DNA of 6,186 nt from positions 1 through 6,186 of the forward strand of contig VAXR01000112.1 of assembly GCA_005885165.1 (NCBI GenBank). Direction: 5' to 3'. The notes beneath the pieces were generated by a model, which worked only from the letters and a program-made list of their open reading frames with translations, did no database searches and had not been told where the DNA came from. Positions 1 to 5,646 of this stretch are shown here, in pieces (positions within the stretch are counted from its first letter, which is position 1; the number at the start of each line of letters is the position of its first letter). A program made the position numbers and the translations under genes. Origin of the DNA: Actinomycetota bacterium (lineage in GTDB: Bacteria > Actinomycetota > Thermoleophilia > Solirubrobacterales > Thermoleophilaceae).

Positions 1-2
1 TG

Positions 3-1568
3 ACGGCGCTCAGCCGCGACGGTCAGCATGCGAGCGCGACCCTCCGGTACACCGTGGCGCGTCACCGGCCGCTTGTGTTCGCCCCGCCGAGCCTGGTCGC
101 TCTGGCCCGCCGGCCTTGCGTCCTGTACCGCTGTCGCCGGAACCCGGCGCCGCACGCCGCGTGGGAGAACGAGCTGCGCGGGCTCCAGACGAACTTCTGC
201 GGCGCCTACCCTCGCGGCTGTACCAGCCCGATGGACCTGGTGCCGACCAATGGCTTCGACGACAACATGTTCCCGTTTAACCCCGACTGGGCGTCTTTCG
301 TGCTCACCGGACATCCGCCCGACGCTACACAGCTATGCAGCTACTTCGTGCGGCTGTCGTGCACGTCGCAGCCAGTCGGCCTAGACCAGGCGGGGTCGGA
401 GCCGTCCTACGACGTGTGCCTGAGAGGAAGGAAGGACTCGCTCGGCTTTCGCGGACACGTCAACTGGGAGCCCGCGACGTACGAGGGGACGCTTCAGTGG
501 GAGGAGCATGCCCCGCCCGGTGCCGACGACGAGTACAGCCTCCAGCTCTATCCGTTCAACCTGGACGGGGCGACCACCGGAAACGCCGGCGGCGACTCGG
601 TGCACATCGAGTTCGACTCCGACGAGACGATTGATCACTTCGACGACGACCTCTGGTGGAAGGAATTCCACGACATAGTGGACAACTCCCATCCCCACGT
701 GTTCATCGACGGGGCGCTCGCCGAGGTCACAGGGCTGGCCGGGATCGACACTGTGCACACACCCGGCACCGAGCTGCACCCCGTTTACGGGATCGCTATC
801 GAGGACAAGGCGGCGGGCCATTCGGTGCAGCGCGACGGCAACGACCTGTGGACGTTCTTCGCGCGCAACTGGGGCAACGAGGGCTACTGCTCCGACCTAG
901 AGCATGGGATCAACGTGCGCAAGATCACCGTCCGGATACCGTGGTTGTACAGCGCCCGAGGCAAGACGCTCGCGCAGCAGCCGCGACCGGCAACCGACGT
1001 CAAGGTGCGTGGCGGTTCCGCCGACTACATGAACATCGACGACAGTCACGCCGGCGTCTCGGTGCGGAAGCTCCCTGGCGAGGGCGTGTTGCTCACGTTC
1101 AACCTCGAAGCCCCGGAGAGTCAGAGCGAGTACTGGGGGCACATCTACCTCAAGTGGATCTTCGGCCAACCGAACTCCGTGGCCGTGGCCGCGGGGCTGC
1201 CCCCCGGATCGCCCATGAACAGGGTCCCCATACGAGGTCTGCCGCACCCGCTTGTAGGCGCCGAGGGACACGACGTCGAACGGCTGGCGGGGAAGCTGTG
1301 GCGGCGGCTCCCGACGGCTGTGCGCAGGCGCGCCCTTGCGCAGGTTCCCAAGCTCGCGATCAGACGCGGACACGTGGGGAAAGTGCGGTTCGTCCGCCGG
1401 CCCCCGCCGAGAGTGCCGTTGGTCGCCGACGCGCTCTTCTTTCGGTCACCGTTCTATACGGCACTGCTCGCGCGCGAGCATGCAGAGCGGCGCGCCCTGT
1501 GCCACGCCTACAGAAACCACGTGCCCAGATTCCCGAGAATGTGCCGCAAGAATAAGCACCACCACTAA
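3..1568 (+). CDS. Conserved secreted-type protein of unknown function, 5' end probably outside window
   Basis: I cannot assign a function. The frame is open to the left edge, so the gene probably starts upstream; a GTG at 54 (504 residues) is the only candidate start nearby and has no clear Shine-Dalgarno sequence. The residues before it, TALSRDGQHASATLRYTV, look like the last strands of a bacterial Ig-like domain, which supports a longer protein. Numbering from 54, a Cys-containing segment (residues 22-122) precedes a conserved core (135-300). The core carries VHIEFDSDETIDHF (183-196), a WWKEFH element, EVTGLAGID (224-232), ELHPVYGIAI (240-249) and FFARNWGNEGYCS (268-280). I recall this His/Asp-rich pattern from uncharacterised proteins of soil bacteria; a metal site is possible but unproven. 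The last ~100 residues are strongly basic and end KNKHHH. No enzyme signature is recognised. The next gene downstream points the opposite way. Confidence 0.75.
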   Translation, partial: TALSRDGQHASATLRYTVARHRPLVFAPPSLVALARRPCVLYRCRRNPAPHAAWENELRGLQTNFCGAYPRGCTSPMDLVPTNGFDDNMFPFNPDWASFVLTGHPPDATQLCSYFVRLSCTSQPVGLDQAGSEPSYDVCLRGRKDSLGFRGHVNWEPATYEGTLQWEEHAPPGADDEYSLQLYPFNLDGATTGNAGGDSVHIEFDSDETIDHFDDDLWWKEFHDIVDNSHPHVFIDGALAEVTGLAGIDTVHTPGTELHPVYGIAIEDKAAGHSVQRDGNDLWTFFARNWGNEGYCSDLEHGINVRKITVRIPWLYSARGKTLAQQPRPATDVKVRGGSADYMNIDDSHAGVSVRKLPGEGVLLTFNLEAPESQSEYWGHIYLKWIFGQPNSVAVAAGLPPGSPMNRVPIRGLPHPLVGAEGHDVERLAGKLWRRLPTAVRRRALAQVPKLAIRRGHVGKVRFVRRPPPRVPLVADALFFRSPFYTALLAREHAERRALCHAYRNHVPRFPRMCRKNKHHH

Positions 1569-1581
1569 CCCTGAGCGAGCG

Positions 1582-1599
1582 CGGCTAAGCCCGTAGCCG
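1582..1599. terminator. Weak hairpin after the first gene
   Basis: CGGCTA (1582-1587) and TAGCCG (1594-1599) form a perfect 6-bp stem with a 6-base loop, 13 bases after the stop of the left gene. No T-run follows on the plus strand. It also overlaps the last codons of the minus-strand remnant, so it may be coincidental. A factor-independent terminator is only a possibility. Confidence 0.2.
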
Positions 1600-1721
1600 G
1601 CGACGCAGGCGGTCGATCGCCTCGCGGGCCTCGGGGTTTGAATACCGTCTCACCCAGTCCGCTTAAGCAGGCGAGCATTTGCACGCTCCACACGCGCTAC
1701 CGCTTCGCGAGAAAGCAGCAC
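1585..1721 (-). pseudogene. Frameshifted remnant of a small Arg-rich protein (paralogue of 3907-4059)
   Basis: On the minus strand one frame reads VERANARLLKRTG and then hits TGA at 1652-1650. The adjacent frame, which has its own TAA at 1665-1663, reads RRYSNPEAREAIDRLRRRL and stops at TAG (1587-1585). The intact small ORF at 3907-4059 carries both pieces in one frame: VERAN, then RYWNPEFRSRIAHLHRML. In the 20 residues from R-Y onward I count 10 identities (R-Y-x-N-P-E-x-R-x-x-I-x-x-L-x-R-x-L-x-R, allowing for the shorter end here). The segment between the two motifs is 10 bases longer here than in the intact copy, which explains the lost frame. GTG at 1721 is the furthest sensible start; no Shine-Dalgarno sequence is evident. 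I do not recognise the family. Apart from this and the hairpin at 1582-1599, the gap 1569-1791 holds nothing I can identify. Confidence 0.5.
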
Positions 1722-1791
1722 CAGCGGCGTCGCTCTCGCCTTCCCACCGAACCGGCACCCACCGGGCCCGCTTCGCGTGTCTGACCTTGGT

Positions 1792-2343
1792 CTAGATCGG
1801 CGTGGTTCTAGCCCCGACCGCGTAGCCGACCACGTTTATCGGAAGGTGCACGACGGCAACGACCGCGGAGGCATCGAGCGCTTGCCGTGCGGACATCCTG
1901 AACACAGGACGCAGCAGCAGCCAGGTGCCGAGCATGAAGTCGGCTTGATCGAACAACGCTAGCGCCGCGCCGGCCAGCGAGCGATGGCGCTCGCCAGGTT
2001 GGATGTCGAGCTGCCGCTTGAGAAAGCTGTTGGGAAGCTCGCCAAGTACGACGCCGCCAGCCAGCAGCGCGCCCGTGATGACCGGCGGAGAAGCTTGAAG
2101 CTCGCGGGGGAGCCGTGAGCGGTACCAGGACGAATGCCACAGCGCGAGCGTCGCGCCGAGCACCCCGGTGAACATCACCGCCGCCCCGCGCCAGGTCTTG
2201 TTGGCTCCCAGGAGCCGGCGCCCGCGGACGGTTCTGCCTCCGTCGATTGGGCGCGCGAGCGCTGGGAAGAGATCGAAGCGCAGCACTGGCGCATGGGCCA
2301 AGTGAGCGCCGAGAACCGGCAAGAAGACCCAGCGCGCATGCAT
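1792..2343 (-). CDS. CDP-archaeol synthase (CarS-like) family membrane protein
   Basis: A 183-residue, strongly hydrophobic protein matching the CarS/DUF46 family in length and motif order. Visible motifs are RPIDGG (31-36), LGANKTWRG (45-53), a long hydrophobic segment around 85-100, GELPNSFLKR (101-110), FDQADFMLG (131-139) and the final helix HLPINVVGYAVGAR (166-179). In archaea CarS transfers CMP from CTP to digeranylgeranylglyceryl phosphate, giving CDP-archaeol in the membrane, and it belongs to the same superfamily as bacterial CdsA. Bacterial members exist, mostly without proven substrates; no archaeal-lipid partner gene (GGGP or DGGGP synthase) is visible here, so the substrate is open. 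The ATG at 2343 is the only good start: a TGA lies 17 codons upstream in frame with no ATG/GTG/TTG between. TAGGAT about 10 bases before the ATG could be a -10 box for a nearly leaderless transcript. The gene abuts, divergently, a CDF remnant. Confidence 0.82.
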   Translation of the reverse strand: MHARWVFLPVLGAHLAHAPVLRFDLFPALARPIDGGRTVRGRRLLGANKTWRGAAVMFTGVLGATLALWHSSWYRSRLPRELQASPPVITGALLAGGVVLGELPNSFLKRQLDIQPGERHRSLAGAALALFDQADFMLGTWLLLRPVFRMSARQALDASAVVAVVHLPINVVGYAVGARTTPI

Positions 2344-2360
2344 CGCCGTGGCAATCCTAG

Positions 2361-2543
2361 GACGGCAACCACGCTCGCGTTGACGGATTCGTCAGCCTCG
2401 CAGTCGTCGCGAGCTCGATCGTCGTAGCGCTCGGGCTCCAAGTCGCCGACCCGCTGATCGGCCTCACGATCACCGTCGTCATCTTGCGCATCACGTGGCA
2501 GTCGCTCAAGACGATCCGCGCCGACGGCCAGCATCACCACTGA
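2361..2543 (+). pseudogene. Remnant of a cation diffusion facilitator (CDF) transporter, C-terminal part only
   Basis: Sixty codons read DGNHARVDGFVSLAVVASS, then a second hydrophobic helix with VADPLIGLTITVVILRITW, then QSLKTIRADGQHHH and TGA (2541-2543). This is the TM5-TM6 region of CDF (CzcD/YiiP-like) metal exporters: HARVD is the HxxxD half of the transport-site metal motif, and the 'ADP-L-I-G-L' entry to TM6 is typical. The preceding codon (2358-2360) is TAG, no usable start lies inside, and TM1-TM4 are absent because the DNA to the left is the CarS-like gene on the other strand. The usual ~80-residue cytoplasmic domain is also missing, although some CDF-type proteins lack it, so the His-ending tail may be the original C-terminus. 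In full-length relatives the role would be proton-coupled efflux of Zn2+ or a similar cation. I infer a non-functional fragment left by deletion or rearrangement. Confidence 0.65.
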
Positions 2544-2644
2544 CATTGAGAGGTGGTAGGGGCTCACCGGCCCGCCTGGCTGAGCTTCTCACCCGCCCGC
2601 GGCAGCTGCGTTGGCGGATGGTTCGGCGCCCGTCGACGGCAAGG

Positions 2645-2650
2645 CATACT
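2645..2650 (+). promoter_or_regulatory. Possible -10 box of chrA, suggesting a leaderless transcript
   Basis: CATACT (4 of 6 matches to TATAAT) ends 7 bases before the chrA ATG, so a transcript starting at the usual distance would begin at or next to the start codon. No Shine-Dalgarno sequence precedes the ATG, which fits leaderless translation, common in actinobacteria. The hexamer 17 bases upstream (TTCGGC) is a poor -35 match, so this remains tentative. Confidence 0.25.
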
Positions 2651-2657
2651 GCGCGCG

Positions 2658-3860
2658 ATGGAGGCCGATGCCTCGGTCACGCCGACCCGGACGGCCCGCA
2701 TTGCGCCCGCTGGACCGCGGACACTTCGTGGCCTCGTCCGTTACTTCTTGAAGCTCGGCTCGTCTGGTTTCGGCGGTCCGATCGCTCTGGTCGGTTACAT
2801 GCAGCGCGACCTCGTCGAGGAGCGGGCGTGGTTCACCGACGCCGAGTACAAACAGGGGCTTGCGCTCGCCCAGACGATGCCGGGGCCGCTGGCCGCGCAG
2901 TTGGCGATGTGGTTCGGCTTCCTCGAGGCTGGGGCGCTCGGCGCCGCCGCTGTGGCACTGCCATTTGTGTTGCCGGCGTGCCTCCTGGTCACCGGCGTCG
3001 CCGTTATCTACGCCTCCTACCAGGGCTTACCTGTGGTTCACGAGATCTTCCTCGGCGTCGGCCCGGCGGTGCTCGCGATCATCGCCATCGCCGCCTACAA
3101 GCTCGCTCGCTCGACCAACAAGACAGACCCGGTGCTGTGGGCCATCGCAGGCGTCGTCTGCGCCGTTACAGCCATCGCCAAGACGGAGATCGTCTGGCTG
3201 TTCCTCGCTGCTGGGCTCTTCGGCATCGTCTACTACGGGGGCGGGCTGCCGAAGCGCACCCCGGGCGGGGCGGCGAGCATCTCGCCCCCTGCGCTGGCGG
3301 TGGCCGTCAAGGGGTTCGCCTGGACCAGCAGCGGGGCCTCACTCGGCACGCTCGGCCTGTTCTTCGCCAAGGCGAGCGCATTCACATTCGGTTCCGGGCT
3401 GGCAATCGTGCCCTTCCTCCACCAGGGTCTCGTCCACGACCACCATTGGCTTACCGAGCCACAGTTCATCGACGCTGTCGCGATCGGCCTGATCAGCCCG
3501 GGTCCGGTCGTGATCATGGCGACCTTCGCCGGCTACCTCGTCGGCGGCATCGCCGGTGCCGCGATCGCCACGCTCGCCGTCTTCCTACCGGTCTACGTCT
3601 TCGTCATCGCTCCCGGCCGTTACCTACGCCGCCACGGCGAGCACCCGCGCCTCCAAGGTTTCATCAAAGGGGCCACGGCTGCTGCCGCCGGCGCGATCGC
3701 CGGCGCCGGGATCGTCATAGGCGAACAAGTCATCAGCCGGCCTGGCTCCGTCATCATCGCGCTAGCGGCACTCGCGCTGCTGCTCCAACGCAGGATCAAG
3801 GTGCCCGAGCCCGCGCTTGTCGCCATGGCTGCCGCCGTTGGCATCACGGCTTTCAGCTGA
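2658..3860 (+). CDS. chrA: Chromate transporter ChrA (CHR family, two-domain form)
   Basis: A 400-residue polytopic membrane protein, the normal size of long-chain ChrA, which exports chromate from the cytoplasm and confers resistance. The first CHR half shows FLKLGSSGFGGPIALVGYM (30-48) and ALAQTMPGPLAAQLAMWFGF (69-88). The second half shows FFAKASAFTFGSGLAIVPFL (235-254), then GLISPGPVVIMATFAGYLVGG (277-297). The PGP and FGG/FGSG signatures of both halves are therefore present, and the intervening and C-terminal stretches are Ala/Val/Ile-rich helices. I prefer the ATG at 2658 because it gives the usual short tail before the first helix. An in-frame GTG at 2553 would add 35 Arg/Gly-rich residues unlike the family. 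There is no chrB or ChrC-type regulator in the window. The CDF metal-transporter remnant lies just upstream on the same strand, and the gene converges on the minus-strand cluster to the right. Confidence 0.93.
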   Translation: MEADASVTPTRTARIAPAGPRTLRGLVRYFLKLGSSGFGGPIALVGYMQRDLVEERAWFTDAEYKQGLALAQTMPGPLAAQLAMWFGFLEAGALGAAAVALPFVLPACLLVTGVAVIYASYQGLPVVHEIFLGVGPAVLAIIAIAAYKLARSTNKTDPVLWAIAGVVCAVTAIAKTEIVWLFLAAGLFGIVYYGGGLPKRTPGGAASISPPALAVAVKGFAWTSSGASLGTLGLFFAKASAFTFGSGLAIVPFLHQGLVHDHHWLTEPQFIDAVAIGLISPGPVVIMATFAGYLVGGIAGAAIATLAVFLPVYVFVIAPGRYLRRHGEHPRLQGFIKGATAAAAGAIAGAGIVIGEQVISRPGSVIIALAALALLLQRRIKVPEPALVAMAAAVGITAFS

Positions 3861-3875
3861 CGGTTGTCCTCACAA

Positions 3876-3905
3876 CGAGGCCGGTGAACTAGCGGAGGAG
3901 CCTCG
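3876..3905. terminator. Candidate hairpin between chrA and the converging small ORF
   Basis: CGAGGC (3876-3881) pairs perfectly with GCCTCG (3900-3905) around an 18-base loop. A second short stem, GTTGT/ACAAC (3863-3867 with 3872-3876, 4-base loop), sits just before it. Both lie directly after the chrA stop, before the end of the opposing small ORF, where a bidirectional terminator would be expected. There is no T-run and the loop is long, so support is weak. Confidence 0.22.
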
Positions 3906-3906
3906 A

Positions 3907-4059
3907 CTACCGCTTACGCGCCAGCATGCGATGGAGATGCGCGATTCTGGAGCGGAACTCGGGGTTCCAATACCGTTCCCTAATCCCCAGCTCGTTCGCT
4001 CGCTCAACCAGACGGCACCGCTGACCCGTCCGCTGGGAGGGTGCGAACTTCGCCACCAC
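3907..4059 (-). CDS. Small Arg-rich protein of unknown function (50 residues, RYxNPE motif)
   Basis: I do not recognise the family. The frame starts at GTG 4059 (a second GTG follows at 4056), 9 bases after the purine run GAGGGGGG, and ends at TAG 3907. The 50-residue product is very basic (about a quarter Arg/Lys) with no signal peptide or membrane helix. It begins VVAKFAPSQRTGQ, then LVERANELGIRE and RYWNPEFRSRIAHLHRML, ending ARKR. The second half looks like an amphipathic helix. Support for a real coding unit comes from the paralogous remnant at 1585-1721: amino acids are kept (ERAN, RYxNPExR) while codons differ at third positions, for example GAGCGAGCGAAC against GAGCGTGCAAAT. It lies 97 bases downstream of the lipase gene on the same strand and may be co-transcribed. 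It could instead be the C-terminal scrap of a larger protein, since a TAA closes the frame at 4068-4066. Nothing else is recognised in the gap 3861-4156 apart from the hairpins listed. Confidence 0.45.
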   Translation of the reverse strand: MVAKFAPSQRTGQRCRLVERANELGIRERYWNPEFRSRIAHLHRMLARKR

Positions 4060-4068
4060 GATGACTTA

Positions 4069-4076
4069 CCCCCCTC
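4069..4076 (-). promoter_or_regulatory. Ribosome binding site of the 50-residue ORF
   Basis: The minus strand reads GAGGGGGG here, 9 bases before GTG 4059. It is preceded by CCCC, so CCCC-TGA-GGGG could form a 4-bp hairpin covering the site. It is the main evidence for the chosen start of the small ORF. Confidence 0.4.
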
Positions 4077-4143
4077 AGGGGATGAAAGTGAACGCGGTGG
4101 AGCACGAGATCGCCCGGATCGAAGCGCGGGCGGGTCCTGGGAA

Positions 4144-4158
4144 GACCCTCAGCGGGTC
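4144..4158 (-). terminator. Short hairpin overlapping the lipase stop codon
   Basis: GACCC (4144-4148) and GGGTC (4154-4158) form a 5-bp stem with a 5-base loop spanning the lipase stop codon; on the minus strand TTCC follows. GGGTC at 4132-4136 can pair with the same GACCC instead, so two exclusive hairpins are possible. Termination here is weakly supported. Confidence 0.2.
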
Positions 4159-5587
4159 AGTGCTTGTGGTGGTGCCGGTGAGCCTGGGCCTTGCCGCGTG
4201 CGGTCTGGTCGAAGTCGTTTAGCTGCACGGTGTCGACGTCGGTGGGCGCGGCGAAGTTGGGGAAGGTCAGTGTCCGGACTCGGCCCTTCCCCCTCGACTT
4301 GATCGAGACCGTGACCTTCCCTTTGGGCGGGATCTGTGCAGGCGCGAAGACGTCGACCGAGCTTATGAAGTAGGGGCTCGCGTTCTGATACGGGGCCCAG
4401 GTCTGGTCGGTCTCGGACTTGCCGTCGTGATTGAAGTCGGCCACGAACAGCCCGTTGACGAGCTTGTTGAGCGGGCAGGTGGCGGAGTTGCACACGCTGA
4501 GTCCGTTGACCTTCAGGACGTCGTTCCGGCGCCCCTGATCTCCCCACAGCTCCTTGTAGCGGATGATCACCATTGCCGAGCTTCGCGGATCCGGAGCCCC
4601 GCCCGCGGAGCGGAACGCGTCGGATTCGAGCAGGCGGATCAGATTGTCGCTGCGAACGAATGGCTCGTAATAGAAGTGGTGCACGGGTGCGCTCGGATTG
4701 TCGGTGCGCACAAGCGTGAGCTCGTAGCGGCGTCCGGACTGGACGGTCACGGGACCCCAGTCGCCGGCGCTGCCGACCACGAACTGAACGATCGGCTTGG
4801 TGCTGGTGCGCTGGCCGGTCGCCTGATTGATCGGCCATACCTGGACGGTCGCGCCCTCCAGCCCCGAGTTCTGGGGGAAGTTCACCGCTCGCCCTGAAAG
4901 AGTTATCCGTCCTTTCTTGCGCACGATCCTCGTGGTCGTCGCGGCCCTGCCCGTGAAGAACTTGTAGAACCACCGAAACGAAAGCGGCGAGGTCGCGACC
5001 TGGACGTGCGTCGAGTCCGGGATGAAGACGTGCTTCGCTCCCTTGATCCGCCGGCCCGGCTTCGAGGAGAGCGGTCCCTTCGTCCCCCACAGGGCAAGCG
5101 TTGGCACGCCGCCCGGTGGCGAGTTCGCCGTCATTCCGTCCATGTTCACGTAATGGCCGACGTTCGATGCCCGCTGCTTCGAGCTGTTGAGGTAGTCCTG
5201 CATCAGCTTGGTGCCGAGCGAGTGCCCCAGCAGATCGACCTTGCGCCGGTGCGTGATCGCCTTCATGTGAGCGACCGCCTGGTCCATCTCCGCGAAGAGC
5301 TGCTGTTCCTGCGCCTGAACGGAGGACCCGCTCTCCAGCGCCGAGGCGAACGCGAGCGAGTTGTACTCGAACACGGTCACGTAGCGGTCGGGATATCCGT
5401 TGCTCGTCAGGCGCATCTTCTGGGACTCGAACTGCGAGCCCGAGCCCTCGAACCCGTGCACGAAGATGACGCCGTTGTGGTGGAAGGTGGCCCGCGGGTG
5501 GGAGTGGTGCTTATGCGCGGCGAAGGCGGCAGACGGCGCGCACAGAAGCCCGACCATCGCGAGCGCCGCGACGGCACCACGGGCCAT
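4157..5587 (-). CDS. Secreted two-domain lipase/esterase, AFL-like alpha/beta hydrolase
   Basis: A 476-residue secreted hydrolase, probably cleaving acyl-ester lipids outside the cell. Numbering from ATG 5587: signal peptide 1-23 (hydrophobic core, cut after SAAFA), then His-rich AHKHHSHPRATFHH. The alpha/beta-hydrolase domain (~38-213) has the oxyanion strand GVIFVHGFEGSGSQ, nucleophile elbow GHSLG (Ser123), and likely triad partners Asp151 (NMDG) and His194 (STHVQVATSP). The Ser-Asp (28) and Ser-His (71) spacings, overall length and domain order resemble Archaeoglobus fulgidus lipase AFL as I recall it. The C-terminal beta-rich domain (~214-476) includes SGRAVNFPQNSG, a DWGPVTV/YELTLVR stretch, HFYYEPFVRSDNLIRLL, a close Cys pair (366, 371), a calcium-loop-like DFNHDGKSETD (384-394), and the tail HRHHHKH. 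TTG 5608 would add 7 residues, but ATG gives a cleaner signal peptide and follows AGGGGG closely. It lies 59 bases after the NTF2-like gene, same strand. Substrate is not deducible. Confidence 0.88.
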   Translation of the reverse strand: MARGAVAALAMVGLLCAPSAAFAAHKHHSHPRATFHHNGVIFVHGFEGSGSQFESQKMRLTSNGYPDRYVTVFEYNSLAFASALESGSSVQAQEQQLFAEMDQAVAHMKAITHRRKVDLLGHSLGTKLMQDYLNSSKQRASNVGHYVNMDGMTANSPPGGVPTLALWGTKGPLSSKPGRRIKGAKHVFIPDSTHVQVATSPLSFRWFYKFFTGRAATTTRIVRKKGRITLSGRAVNFPQNSGLEGATVQVWPINQATGQRTSTKPIVQFVVGSAGDWGPVTVQSGRRYELTLVRTDNPSAPVHHFYYEPFVRSDNLIRLLESDAFRSAGGAPDPRSSAMVIIRYKELWGDQGRRNDVLKVNGLSVCNSATCPLNKLVNGLFVADFNHDGKSETDQTWAPYQNASPYFISSVDVFAPAQIPPKGKVTVSIKSRGKGRVRTLTFPNFAAPTDVDTVQLNDFDQTARGKAQAHRHHHKH

Positions 5588-5646
5588 CGCCCCCTGCCAA
5601 ATGCGCAACCGGTACAGCGTGTGGGAAACGTACCAAAAGGGTGCTT

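Noticed and set aside
28..384. Plus-strand frame with a lipobox-like LASC near its N-terminus
   Set aside because: It overlaps the conserved plus-strand protein in another frame. The rest is Arg/Ser/Thr-rich out-of-frame translation, and the lipobox match is chance.
2381..2394. TGACG-GATT-CGTCA inverted repeat as a possible operator for the CarS-like gene
   Set aside because: It lies within the CDF remnant coding sequence (V-D-G-F-V-S), is only 5 bp per arm, and no regulator gene is nearby.
2553..2657. N-terminal extension of ChrA from GTG 2553
   Set aside because: The added 35 residues are Arg/Gly-rich, unlike ChrA N-termini, and ATG 2658 gives the usual length of 400 residues.
2495..3892. 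465-codon plus-strand open frame
   Set aside because: It is a high-GC shadow of chrA, Arg/Pro-rich with no domain; the ChrA frame explains the region fully.
3817..4302. 161-codon plus-strand open frame over the chrA end and the intergenic gap
   Set aside because: It overlaps chrA and the antisense of the lipase and small ORF; no motif or ribosome binding site.
4149..5090. 313-codon minus-strand open frame
   Set aside because: It is a shadow of the lipase in a neighbouring frame; its composition is Arg/Gln/Gly-rich and no motif is visible.
5588..5608. TTG start of the lipase seven codons upstream of the ATG
   Set aside because: No Shine-Dalgarno sequence precedes it, and the ATG at 5587 gives a standard signal peptide.
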